In this document: positions 1-9,459 of the stretch, piece by piece | How the letters are laid out: every line of letters starts with the position of its first letter | Position numbering within the stretch: position 1 is the first letter of the stretch | Source of the DNA: [Leptolyngbya] sp. JSC-1 | GTDB taxonomy: Bacteria > Cyanobacteriota > Cyanobacteriia > Elainellales > Elainellaceae | DNA: 60,702 nt | Assembly: GCA_000733415.1 (NCBI GenBank) | Contig: KL662191.1 | Span: forward strand, 5,450,813-5,511,514 | Direction: 5' to 3' | Notes under the pieces: model-generated | Databases searched by the model: none | What the model was told of the DNA's origin: nothing | The model's input: only the letters and a program-made list of their open reading frames with translations | Made by a program: the position numbers and the translations under genes

Positions 1-1
1 G

Positions 2-118
2 CAAGCGTTTGTAATGGGAATCGGTTTGAGCCTTACCACTAAAGCCGGTCGCCAACTCGGCGAAGTTGACGGTTTTGACTCGCAAGAGGGCAACGAGAAA
101 CGCAGCGACAAAGCTTAA
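2..118 (+). CDS. C-terminal fragment of an unknown protein (gene enters from outside the window)
   Basis: An open frame runs from the window edge for 38 codons to a TAA stop. It begins with a hydrophobic stretch (QAFVMGIGLSLTT) and ends with a charged hydrophilic tail rich in Asp, Glu, Lys and Ser. That would fit the last membrane helix and cytoplasmic tail of a membrane protein, but this is inference from 38 residues. No family is recognised. It precedes the Nudix gene on the same strand with a gap of about 70 bp. Confidence 0.4.
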   Translation, partial: QAFVMGIGLSLTTKAGRQLGEVDGFDSQEGNEKRSDKA

Positions 119-190
119 TCTTGCTCCATGCCAAGCTAAATGGGGGCCCAAAGCATCTCGAAGTAGAGTAACCTGATTCATGAGGGTTTT

Positions 191-661
191 ATGGATGAAT
201 GTGGTAATTCTCATGAAACCCTCTCCTACTCACACTTTGCAAGCTTTTGTCCGGTACTTAGGATCAACACACAAGGGCAACTTTGGATTCCGCGTCGAAC
301 CGCCTATAAACGCATTTTTCCAAATGGACTCGATTTCAGTGTTGCAGGTCATGTAGAACACGGAGAAGGATACGACGAAGCATTTGGCCGTGAATTGCAA
401 GAAGAGTTGAATTGGAAGATAACGGCAGTTTCCTACCGTCAGTTAGGCTACCTCAGTCCCTACAAAAACGATGTACCAGCCTTCATGACGGTATACGAAA
501 TTCAATCCGATGCAACACCTGCCTATAATCCCGATGATTTCTCTGAAGCGTTTTGGTTTACCCCAGCCGCGTTACTCAAACAGTTGATGAAAGAAATTCA
601 TCCCGCAAAACCCACTTTGGCGAAATTGGTGCAGCGGTTTTACCTTAGCAATGAACGCTGA
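191..661 (+). CDS. Nudix hydrolase family protein
   Basis: This 156-residue protein carries a Nudix box near residues 53-75: GHVEHGE, seven residues, then RELQEEL. It matches GX5EX7REUXEEXGU except that the late glycine is replaced by Asn (ELNW). The preceding PRRTAYKRIFPNGLDFSVAGH resembles Nudix proteins of the isopentenyl-diphosphate isomerase-like branch, which hydrolyse or rearrange nucleoside- or prenyl-diphosphate-linked substrates using a Glu-bound Mg2+. The substrate cannot be told. The ATG at the first position lies behind a GAGGG-like ribosome site. It appears to be a single gene followed by a repeat-rich gap. Confidence 0.8.
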   Translation: MDECGNSHETLSYSHFASFCPVLRINTQGQLWIPRRTAYKRIFPNGLDFSVAGHVEHGEGYDEAFGRELQEELNWKITAVSYRQLGYLSPYKNDVPAFMTVYEIQSDATPAYNPDDFSEAFWFTPAALLKQLMKEIHPAKPTLAKLVQRFYLSNER

Positions 662-1200
662 TAAGTAGGTCAACCGAATTTTTAAAATCCTATAGTTTGA
701 ATCCTATAGTGCGGCCATCTCGCCCGCTGCGAGCGGGACGCTCACACTCTGCTTATTGTTCAATTTGGTTGAATTACAGCGTTTTTTACTCATGTGAGGT
801 ACAGGGGGTGTGGGGGCGAAGCCCCACGCAGGGACACTGCCTCTGCACCCCGTTTTTCGTACTTCACTAGCCTGAAAAAGGCTGTACCTAGTAGTTAAGA
901 AGCATCTTGAAAGAGAAAGAAGTTATGAATTGCCCCGTTCGGCTGATCTCACGTCGCTCGCGGAGCGTGTTCCACGAACGAAGCCCTAGCTCCCCAAGTC
1001 TGGGGGAAGATCTTTCAAAATCCCCCAGCATATAGCCCTAACGGGCATCCCAGAAAAGGGGGGCTACCAACGTTACAGCAACGTCATGATTCATACCTCT
1101 ATTCAGCAACGCCTTTTTTAGGTAATATTCTTAAAATTATTTTTGATCAGTAAATTCTTTCATTGGTCTACAAATTTCTAGTCAGTCTATACGTTTCACT
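662..1200. other. Gene-free gap rich in hairpins and dispersed repeats
   Basis: No credible gene is seen. The gap contains a GC-rich hairpin (CCCGCT-GCG-AGCGGG, about 723-738), the MITE-like element at 775-886, and a block at about 945-1070 with CCCCA/TGGGG inverted repeats (992-1005) and further C- and G-runs. Blocks of this kind are common dispersed intergenic sequences in cyanobacteria. None has a clear T-run that would make it a good terminator. Confidence 0.5.
775..886. repeat. MITE-like element, copy 1 (112 bp)
   Basis: The element begins with TACAGCG and ends with its approximate inverse GGCTGTA. The outer 28 bp of the two ends match at about 21 of 28 positions as inverted repeats. 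The centre holds a GGGGGCGAAGCCCC hairpin. A second, shorter copy lies at 41186-41277 with an almost identical right half. Ends starting with TA suggest insertion at TA, as for MITEs of the IS630/Tc1 type. That family assignment is inference, because no transposase copy is in the window. Confidence 0.65.
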
Positions 1201-4200
1201 CTATAGATTAAAGTCTTCCGGATCAGCTTCACTATCTACCTTCGCTTGGGTAATCTGAATAATTTGCTCTAAGCGGAAGTGATGCACCAGTTCTCGCAGC
1301 GTATTAGCCATTTGCCCCTGAGCAGCTGGAATTTCTTCGATTAGCTGCAAAATCATTTCTTCATCGGCAATTTGAGCGGCTCGATGCAGTTGTTCGATCC
1401 AAGTAATAGGCATCTTGGATAGCTGGTCCGACATCGGCTCAAGTGCCACATCAGTGAGTGCAGTCGGCTTGTTCGGTAGATGGGTGATTGCACCAGAGGT
1501 AGGGTTGGCATAGATGTACTGCACGTTCAAATATTGGGCTATTTTTTCTAAGAGCATGCGTTCAGGTACGGGTTTACGCACAAAATCATCACAGCCAGCC
1601 CCAAGAATGGCTAGTCGGTCTTCCTCAAAAGCGCTTGCGGTGAGGGCAATAATTACCGTGCTGGGCTGAGGAGACGGTCGATTGGCAATCTCGGCTCGAA
1701 TTCGTTGGGTTGCTTCATAACCATCTAGCAGCGGCATGCGGATATCCATCCAGATCAGATGCGGTAGCCAGGTCCGCCACATCTCAATTGCTTCCTGACC
1801 GTTTGTGGCAGTTTGCACCTCAAAGCCAATCAGCACCAGCAAATCAACTAGAAGCTGACGGTTAGCCCAGTTATCTTCTACCACCAGAATGCGATATTGC
1901 GGTTGACCAGGAGCTAAGCCAATTACACGCCGATCGGCTAATTCAAGCTGAGGTGTTGCCTCCTCTACCTGCTGAGTGGGAATATGAAAGCGAAAAATAC
2001 TGCCTTTCCCCAGTTGACTTTGCACAGTTAATTCCCCGCCCATTAAGTGAACAAACTGGCGGCTGATCGGTAAACCCAATCCCGTACCTTCCTGTGAGCG
2101 GCGACCCGACTCGGTCTGCACAAAGGGTTCAAACAGGCGATCGAGTTCGGATGGATTGATGCCTGGACCTGTATCTTCCACTTCAAACCAAAGAGATGAG
2201 GTAAATGCAGCAAGTTCCGGTATCGATTGGAAATTATCAGCGTCAATATCTTCAGGCTGATTTCTTGATTGATTCGTTGATTGGGTTTGAGAATTCCAGA
2301 AGACTCGTAGTGTCACACAGCCAGATGACGTGAACTTAATCGCATTGCCCAGCAAGTTAATCAGAACTTGACGCAGTTTTCCTTCATCAGTGTAGATGAA
2401 CTGGGGAACATCAATGGCCTGCTCAACTACCAGATTCAAGCCCTTAGAACTGGCTTTAAGGCGAAACATTTCTTCTACGCTATGGAGCAATCGATAGAGG
2501 TCGAGATTGTTCGGGTTTAGAACAGTCCGCCCTGCCTCGATCTTAGACATCTCTAAAATATCGTTGATCAGGGTGAGTAGATGTTCACCATTGCGGTTGA
2601 TGATGCCAAGCTGCTGCTGCTGTTCCAGTGTGAGAGACGGATCCCTCGTCATCAATTGGCTGAAGCCCAGGATGGCATTAAGTGGCGTGCGCAACTCGTG
2701 ACTCATGTTGGCTAGAAAGGTGCTTTTAGCAAGGCTGGCGGCTTCCGCGGCTTCTTTGGCCTGCCTCAGTTCAGCTGTGCGGGCTTCGACGCGGCTTTCT
2801 AGCTCCAGGTTGGCCTGTTGCAGTGCAGCTTCGGCGCGTTTACGGTCGCTAATATCTCGATGGGTGCCGAGCATGCGTAGCGGTTCTCCAGCAGGATTGC
2901 GGGCAACCACTTTACCGTGGGCTGAAATCCATTTCCATTCACCCGATTTGGTTCGGAGGCGAAATTCAGCCGAGTAGGAACTCGTATGACCAGACAAATG
3001 GCGATGGAGCTGTGGCATTACAGCCACTCGATCGTCTGGATGCATCAGCATCTTCCAAGTCTCTACGTGGGCTGGCCATTGATTGGCTTCGTAACCCAGC
3101 ATTTCAAACCAGAGCGGGCTAAAATAGCTTTCTCCAGTAAGCACATTCCAATCCCAAAGCCCATCTCCCGATCCCTCTAACGCCAGCTGCAAGCGTTCTT
3201 CACTTTGACGGATTGCCAGCTCTGCCCGTTTACGATCGCCGATATCTCGCATAATTGTAGACAGATACTGGACTTCTCCATTGCCAGATGTATGGCGTAG
3301 GATGAGCTGGGATACAGGAATATCTTCACCATTGGGATTATGCAAGCAGGTTTCTCCTAGCCAAATTCCGTGTTGCGCCGCGTAGGGAATGCCTTGGTTG
3401 CAAATGATTTCTGTTGCCCAACCTGGATGAAAATCGACAATTTTGTACTGGGCGAACTGAGCAGGGCTAGCATCGGCAGGTAGGCCAACCAACTGTTTGA
3501 ACTGGGCATTGAGCCACAAAACATCGCCTGTAGGGCTAGCGATACCGACGTAATCAGGTGAAGCTTCCAGAATGGCCAAGAGACGAGCCTGTTCTTGCTC
3601 TAGCTGTTTGCGATCGGTAATATCCTGCGCCGTTCCAATAATCTGGGTGACTTTTCCGGTTGCACTGCGTCGGAATACGGCGTCGCGGCTATAGAACCAA
3701 CGCCAATCACCATTTGCATGGCGGATCCGATACTCAATCTCAAGGACGTCTCCATCCGTTGCAGCCACAAGGCGACGACCATGGATACGATGCGCTTCTA
3801 GATCATCTGGATGCAATAGATTCATTAACTGGTCAAGGTGCATTCCTTTGACTTCAGCAATTGTATATCCCAAACTATTGACTAACTCTCGATTGATATA
3901 CACGTGACGATCTTGTGTGAGATCATAAATGTATAGGACATTGGGTATGTTATCTGCAATTCGCTGGGCAAACTGCTGGCTCTCCTGTAAGGCGGCTTCG
4001 GCCCATTTACGGTCGGTGATATCAAAGGCCGTGCCAACAATGCGATAGATCCTGCCTGTCTGATCGCGTAAGGGGTTGAGCGTGGTCAAATACCAGGATG
4101 ACTGACCCTGAACATTCTGGTATTCCTCCTGGGAAATGGAGGTGCCCGCTTGCAGGCAGCGCGCGAAGAAGGCTTGCATTTCTTGTAATCTGGCCGGATC

Positions 4201-7200
4201 CGAAATGATTTCCTCTAATTTTTTGCCGTTGATTTCAGCGTTGGTTTGCCCGATTTCTCGTTCACAGGCTGGATTCCAACCCGTTTGCCGGAAGCTCCCA
4301 TCTGCCAACACATCCAGCACAAAGATTGGATAATCTACCCCCTCGTAGATACTGCGAAGAAACTGCTCACTTTGCTGAAGCGCAGTTTGGATCTGAAGCA
4401 GTTCTTGGGTTCGCTGCACCACCCGCTGTTCCAACTCCTGATTGAGCTGGTGCAACGCCAACTCTGCCTGCTGGCGTTCTAGTTCCGCCGCTGCCCGCAC
4501 GGCAAAGAGTTGAAGCAGGGTCAGATAGCGAGAAGGGTTTAACAGCGGCTTGCTGTCCAGAATGCACACGGTGCCGATGGCCTGTCCTTGGCTGTTGACT
4601 AAAGCAACTCCTAAATAGCTCTCGGCTTGCAGCATTTGAATCGCTTGGCAGCGGCCATGAAATAGGTCTTGGGCATTGCGTTCACAGCAGAAAACCCCCT
4701 GCTCTAGAGTCAATCGGCAAGCTTGGACAGAATCAGCTCTATAGATCCGATGCGGCTGCAACTGCCCCTTCGACCAGAAAGCAAGCGTATGGAAACAGTC
4801 GTTCTGATAGCGTGATACAGTCGCATGTTCCACATTCAGAGCCGCTGCCAATTGACTGACCAAGGCCGGGAAAAAGTCTTCACCCGTGACACTTGCTGTG
4901 CCCGCGACCAAGCTCTGTAATGACGCTTCAGTTTGTTTGCGGTCAGTAATGTCGCGAGCAATGCCCCGGTAGCCACAAAATTGGCCGACCGCGTTGAAAA
5001 CCGGCACACCGCTGGTTTCTAGAAATACCAGATGGCCATCTTTGTGATAGTGCACCTTTTCTAGACAGTGAAACGGCTGATACCGAGCCGCAATGGCATT
5101 CAAGATTTCGGCTACCCGCTTCGCGTCTTCAGATGGCATCAGATCTAAGGCAGATCGGCCCAGAATCTCCTCTGGTTTATAGCCCAACATTTCCCAGCAG
5201 CGCGGGCTAGCATAGGTAAACACAAACTGTTGATCAACCTCCCATACCCAGTCGGTTGAGGTTTCCACCAAATTGCGAAATCGTTCCTCACTGCGCTGGA
5301 GGGCTACCTCTGCTTGTTGGCGTTCTGCTTCGGTGCGTTTACGCTGACTAATATCCCGGATAAAAATCAGCACCTCATCTGCAGAGAGTGGACTAATCCG
5401 AACTTCTTCATCCCGATATTCATCATCAGATTCATCATGATATTCGTCACGACTGGTAGGAAATTGGTGCTCATAAACTTGAATCTGCCCTGTGGTCAGA
5501 GCTTGGCGAATGTAGAAAAGCTGCTGTTCGAGCAAATCGGGCGGTAGCACTTCAGCAAGGTGGGACTGAATCGGTACAAACTTCTGAGTTCCGTGTTTGG
5601 GTGGAATCAGATCCAGACAAGTACCATCTTGCCGCACTCGCAGCATCAGATCGGGGATGGCGTTGATGATGGCTCGATTGTGGGCTTCACTTGTTTGTAG
5701 CTCGATTTCAGCTAGTTTGCGTTCGGTGATGTCTCGTCCTACACTTTGCAGTTCTAACAAATTGCCGTCAGCATCATAGAAAGCCTGATCTGTCCACTGC
5801 TGCCAGCAAATCCGTCCATCGGGTAAAACGACTTGATGTTCGCAGGTGATGACGCGATGGTCAGGTGTCAATCTAGCTAAGCTAGTTCGCACCGCTTGCC
5901 AGTCCATTTCCGGAATCAAGCTGAAGAAGGATTGGCCAATCAGCTCTTGCCGGGAGCGACCAAAATAGCGACAGTAGGCTTCGTTCACAAAGATGAGGGT
6001 GCCATCTGGTAAAAAGCGACAAATCAGGTCTGTCTGTTGCTCGACAATTTGCCAATAGCGCACCTCACTGGCTTGTAGGGCTAGCTCGACCTGTTTGCGG
6101 TCCGTAATATCACGAGCTTCGCCCAGGATTTGATAGACCCGACCCGTCCGGTCATACAAAGGCTTGCAGGAGGCATCCGTGATCCGGACTTCTCCAGTTT
6201 TGCCACGGAGGGCCAGCTCAAACCGGCAGATCTCTCCTTGCGCTGCCTGCTGAAACGCTTGTTGCAACTGACTTTGGGATGCCGGCAGCTGATCAAACCA
6301 AGGGGTATCCCAAACATAGCGGTCGATAATCTGCTCGCGGTTCAACCCAGCAAAGTCTAGAGCCGTGCAATTGGCATCTAGGAAGCGGCCCTCTGGGGTA
6401 AACACTCCCATGAACTGCACCGTTGAGTCAAACACTTCCCGAAATCGGGTTTGGCTTTGTTTGAGCGCCATCTCTGTCGTGCGTAGTGCCGTTAGGTCTG
6501 TGTTACACCCCACTAAGCGGACAGGTTTTCCCTCCGCGTTTCGTTTGACTACACCTTGCGAGCGAAACCATTTGTAGCGCCCATTGCGGCAGCGAATCCG
6601 ATATTCGGCACTATAGCGAGGAGCAGCCCTAGTCAAGCAAACATCAATCAGCGCCACAACTCGCTCACGGTCATCCGGGTGAATTAACTCAATCCAAGCT
6701 GTATGAAACGGCGGCACTTCACCTGGGGTGTAACCCAATAACTCATACCAATGGGCAGAACGGTAACTCTTTCCTGTACTTAGATCCCAGTCCCACACCG
6801 CAGCATTGATGGCTTCAATCGCAAATTGCCAACGCTGCTGATCCAAACGCTCTAGGGCAATGACAGCTTGATTACAGAGAAATCGAATTAACTGAATCTC
6901 GTCTGCATCAACTGCGTCAACTCGCTGAACCGGGCTGAGGGCATCAATGGGATGAGCAGGATTAACCCCATCAGCAGTAGAGCAATTTTCTGGGTAATTT
7001 TCTGAGCAATTTTCTGAGCAATTTTCTAGATAATTTTCTTGATATTCTAGGTAAAAAATTCCAAGTAACGTTCCTTGCACTACTAACGGCAACCCTATCA
7101 ACACAACGGATTGCTCTGTTGGGGATGGTTCAAATTGCTGCTTGAGCTGCGTGAGGTAGGGGTCATCCGCAAATGGACTCGGAATCGGTTCTGATAGAAT

Positions 7201-7476
7201 CAGCTCAGTTTGAGTACAGTCTACATGCTGCAACACCGACAGTGGCACAATCCGGCTAGACACGCCTGCCGCAGCAGCCCAACCAGTGACCAAGCAGGGT
7301 GAGCGTTGTGCTGTTGCGGCTATTTGCCAATCGCAGTTTTGCTTCAGCAGCACGAGTCCCCGCTCGATATTGGTATAGTCCAGCACGAGACGCAGGAGCC
7401 GAACTAGCACTGCCTCCAAACAAGTTTCGTTTGCGATGGCTTGAGCAGCTTCTGTCAGTGTAGCAATGGTTAGCAT
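1201..7476 (-). CDS. Giant multi-PAS/GAF hybrid sensor histidine kinase
   Basis: This 2091-residue soluble sensor kinase has, in order, an N-terminal GAF-like domain (about 1-210), five PAS domains each ending in a D-[IL]-[TS]-x-RK-type linker, a second GAF (about 870-1010), four more PAS domains, a HisKA domain with the H-box NMSHELRTPLN (phospho-acceptor His near 1592), a HATPase_c domain with DTGPGI and GTGLGL boxes, and a receiver domain with acceptor Asp near 1911 (WMDIRMP). A tail of about 130 residues follows. It lacks an obvious Hpt histidine and is not assigned. No membrane segments are seen. The first GAF contains a short repeat, ENCSENCSENYPENCS. It is divergent from the next kinase gene across a 605-bp gap. 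Ligand unknown; the GAFs lack an evident bilin-binding Cys motif. Confidence 0.93.
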   Translation of the reverse strand: MLTIATLTEAAQAIANETCLEAVLVRLLRLVLDYTNIERGLVLLKQNCDWQIAATAQRSPCLVTGWAAAAGVSSRIVPLSVLQHVDCTQTELILSEPIPSPFADDPYLTQLKQQFEPSPTEQSVVLIGLPLVVQGTLLGIFYLEYQENYLENCSENCSENYPENCSTADGVNPAHPIDALSPVQRVDAVDADEIQLIRFLCNQAVIALERLDQQRWQFAIEAINAAVWDWDLSTGKSYRSAHWYELLGYTPGEVPPFHTAWIELIHPDDRERVVALIDVCLTRAAPRYSAEYRIRCRNGRYKWFRSQGVVKRNAEGKPVRLVGCNTDLTALRTTEMALKQSQTRFREVFDSTVQFMGVFTPEGRFLDANCTALDFAGLNREQIIDRYVWDTPWFDQLPASQSQLQQAFQQAAQGEICRFELALRGKTGEVRITDASCKPLYDRTGRVYQILGEARDITDRKQVELALQASEVRYWQIVEQQTDLICRFLPDGTLIFVNEAYCRYFGRSRQELIGQSFFSLIPEMDWQAVRTSLARLTPDHRVITCEHQVVLPDGRICWQQWTDQAFYDADGNLLELQSVGRDITERKLAEIELQTSEAHNRAIINAIPDLMLRVRQDGTCLDLIPPKHGTQKFVPIQSHLAEVLPPDLLEQQLFYIRQALTTGQIQVYEHQFPTSRDEYHDESDDEYRDEEVRISPLSADEVLIFIRDISQRKRTEAERQQAEVALQRSEERFRNLVETSTDWVWEVDQQFVFTYASPRCWEMLGYKPEEILGRSALDLMPSEDAKRVAEILNAIAARYQPFHCLEKVHYHKDGHLVFLETSGVPVFNAVGQFCGYRGIARDITDRKQTEASLQSLVAGTASVTGEDFFPALVSQLAAALNVEHATVSRYQNDCFHTLAFWSKGQLQPHRIYRADSVQACRLTLEQGVFCCERNAQDLFHGRCQAIQMLQAESYLGVALVNSQGQAIGTVCILDSKPLLNPSRYLTLLQLFAVRAAAELERQQAELALHQLNQELEQRVVQRTQELLQIQTALQQSEQFLRSIYEGVDYPIFVLDVLADGSFRQTGWNPACEREIGQTNAEINGKKLEEIISDPARLQEMQAFFARCLQAGTSISQEEYQNVQGQSSWYLTTLNPLRDQTGRIYRIVGTAFDITDRKWAEAALQESQQFAQRIADNIPNVLYIYDLTQDRHVYINRELVNSLGYTIAEVKGMHLDQLMNLLHPDDLEAHRIHGRRLVAATDGDVLEIEYRIRHANGDWRWFYSRDAVFRRSATGKVTQIIGTAQDITDRKQLEQEQARLLAILEASPDYVGIASPTGDVLWLNAQFKQLVGLPADASPAQFAQYKIVDFHPGWATEIICNQGIPYAAQHGIWLGETCLHNPNGEDIPVSQLILRHTSGNGEVQYLSTIMRDIGDRKRAELAIRQSEERLQLALEGSGDGLWDWNVLTGESYFSPLWFEMLGYEANQWPAHVETWKMLMHPDDRVAVMPQLHRHLSGHTSSYSAEFRLRTKSGEWKWISAHGKVVARNPAGEPLRMLGTHRDISDRKRAEAALQQANLELESRVEARTAELRQAKEAAEAASLAKSTFLANMSHELRTPLNAILGFSQLMTRDPSLTLEQQQQLGIINRNGEHLLTLINDILEMSKIEAGRTVLNPNNLDLYRLLHSVEEMFRLKASSKGLNLVVEQAIDVPQFIYTDEGKLRQVLINLLGNAIKFTSSGCVTLRVFWNSQTQSTNQSRNQPEDIDADNFQSIPELAAFTSSLWFEVEDTGPGINPSELDRLFEPFVQTESGRRSQEGTGLGLPISRQFVHLMGGELTVQSQLGKGSIFRFHIPTQQVEEATPQLELADRRVIGLAPGQPQYRILVVEDNWANRQLLVDLLVLIGFEVQTATNGQEAIEMWRTWLPHLIWMDIRMPLLDGYEATQRIRAEIANRPSPQPSTVIIALTASAFEEDRLAILGAGCDDFVRKPVPERMLLEKIAQYLNVQYIYANPTSGAITHLPNKPTALTDVALEPMSDQLSKMPITWIEQLHRAAQIADEEMILQLIEEIPAAQGQMANTLRELVHHFRLEQIIQITQAKVDSEADPEDFNL

Positions 7477-8081
7477 CTTTAAGTCCTTAACGGCTGGTAC
7501 TAACTGGCTGTGGTCTAATTGCTATGATGCTGTAGGGATTGGGAATTGCTGCTGGGATGTCAGTGGTTTAACTATTTTGCCGAGTCCTCTGGTCGCAACT
7601 CAAACCTTTGCTTTATCTTATAGAAGATGTTTTCGTAAACGGCATTTCTAATCATGTGGTTTAGCATCGGAGCTTGCTTTGGCACTTGGCTGGAAAGCAG
7701 TTGATTGGAAAAGTTGAAAACCTAAACAGTCAAACGTTGCACAATGTTGCACCCAATTGGGCTGGATGGGTAATATCTAACCTCGTCTCCACTCTGGGGG
7801 GGTGCCAGTCCTAGATTTCCCGTTTTGACCGAAATTTACAAATTGTATCAGGTAGGGCTGACCTTGAGGACAGTAACTGGGTGCTAGGATGCCACGCCGG
7901 GTTAGTTGTAGGAGTGACAGCACCACTCCGGTGTGCCTCTGGCGTTTGGTCACTAGAGTGTTGCTCTGTTGTCTAACGTTGTCTAACGAGAAGTTTATTC
8001 ATTCCTCCTACTTTTCCAACTTCACCAACTTTAATTCTAGTCGGGTGCGGTTCCCTTGCAGGCTCAAAGCGTAAATAGATC
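7477..8081. other. 605-bp divergent intergenic region between two kinase genes
   Basis: No gene or RNA gene is recognised. It must hold the promoters of both the giant kinase (leftward) and the REC-kinase gene (rightward), but I cannot place -35/-10 boxes with confidence. Confidence 0.5.
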
Positions 8082-9344
8082 ATGGATAACAGAGAGAATA
8101 TCTTAGTGGTTGATGACAAGCCAGACAATTTAAGATTACTGTCTAATATTTTGGTGAAAGAAGGATATAAAGTACGAAAAGTTCTAAATGGACGGTTGGC
8201 AATCGACGCAGCCCAGCTTGACCCGCCCGATCTAATTTTGCTCGACATTATGATGCCCGATCCCGATGGGTACCAAGTGTGCCAAGCCCTAAAGGGCAAT
8301 CCCCAGACGCAAGAAATCCCAATTATTTTTTTGAGCGCTCTAGATACCGTCACCGACAAGGTGAAAGCTTTTACTGTTGGTGGTGTAGACTACATCACAA
8401 AACCGTTTCAGCAAGAAGAAGTGTTGGCTAGGGTCAAAACCCACCTGAATCTGCAGCGGTTAAATCGGGCACTTCAGCAACGGAATTCACTGCTTAAACA
8501 AGAAGTAAAACGGCGACGCAAAACTGAAGCCACGCTCAAACAAACCCTGCAAGAACTACAGGACACTCAAAAACAGATCATTCTCAAAGAAAAACTGGCA
8601 TCGCTCGGTGCTTTAATGGCGGGAATTGCCCACGAGTTGCGCAACCCCCTCAATTTTGTCAACAACTATGCCGAAGGCTCCATCGAACTGGTTGATGATA
8701 TGTTGGCAGATTTGGTCATCCAGCTTGCCCCTGACCAATCCGAGGCTTTACAAGCAGCCTTAGCAGAAGTGCGAGCCAATGCCGTCGCGATTCACCAACA
8801 CGGACAGCGAGCCGAGCGGATTATTCAAACGATGATGCAACATACCCGCACGGAGCCAGGAGAGCGGCAACTCGTCAACCTTGCCAATCTACTAAAAGAA
8901 GCCACCGAATTGGCCTACCACAGTCGTCGTGCCCAGTTTCCCGACTTCAATGTCACCATTGAAACCGATCATGATGCAACCCTTGGGTTAGTTAACGTTG
9001 CTCCTAGCGATCTGAGCCGAGCCTTCATCAATTTGATTGATAACGCCTGCTATGCTGTCTACAAACAACAGCAACAAAACCCAGCCCATGCACCAAGGAT
9101 TGCCATTACGACTCGCAAATTGGTTGATCAAATCGAAATCAAAATTTGGGACAACGGCATTGGTATCGAATCCGATGCGCTAACTAAGGTATTCGACCCG
9201 TTCTTTACGACCAAAGCCAATGAAGGAACGGGATTGGGGCTTTCAATTACTTACGATGTGATTGTTGGTCAGCATCGCGGCACGCTGAGTGTTAATTCTG
9301 AGCCGGGTAGTTTCACGGAATTCATCGTCACGCTACCCCTGTAA
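8082..9344 (+). CDS. Response regulator-histidine kinase (REC-HisKA-HATPase)
   Basis: The 420-residue protein starts with a receiver domain (about 5-125; acidic pair DD at 11-12, acceptor Asp55 in LLDIMMP, conserved Lys in TKPF near 107). A coiled-coil linker (about 127-170) leads to a kinase core with the H-box AGIAHELRNPLNF (His184) and a HATPase_c domain with DNGIGI and GTGLGL. Having the receiver at the N-terminus means it is probably controlled by phosphorylation from another kinase rather than by its own sensor. The HELRNPLN box is typical of soluble kinases in cyanobacterial relay chains. It lies 115 bp upstream of a REC-GGDEF-EAL gene in the same direction, so the two may be co-transcribed. 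Confidence 0.93.
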   Translation: MDNRENILVVDDKPDNLRLLSNILVKEGYKVRKVLNGRLAIDAAQLDPPDLILLDIMMPDPDGYQVCQALKGNPQTQEIPIIFLSALDTVTDKVKAFTVGGVDYITKPFQQEEVLARVKTHLNLQRLNRALQQRNSLLKQEVKRRRKTEATLKQTLQELQDTQKQIILKEKLASLGALMAGIAHELRNPLNFVNNYAEGSIELVDDMLADLVIQLAPDQSEALQAALAEVRANAVAIHQHGQRAERIIQTMMQHTRTEPGERQLVNLANLLKEATELAYHSRRAQFPDFNVTIETDHDATLGLVNVAPSDLSRAFINLIDNACYAVYKQQQQNPAHAPRIAITTRKLVDQIEIKIWDNGIGIESDALTKVFDPFFTTKANEGTGLGLSITYDVIVGQHRGTLSVNSEPGSFTEFIVTLPL

Positions 9345-9459
9345 TTCCGTAATTTTTCGAATGTTTATTGCTCAGAAGGACTGTATAGCTAAACACGATG
9401 GGGTGGTAGGTTTGCCCCCTCGCCTCTTCGTGATTTGATTGGATAGTAAGCGAGCTGGT

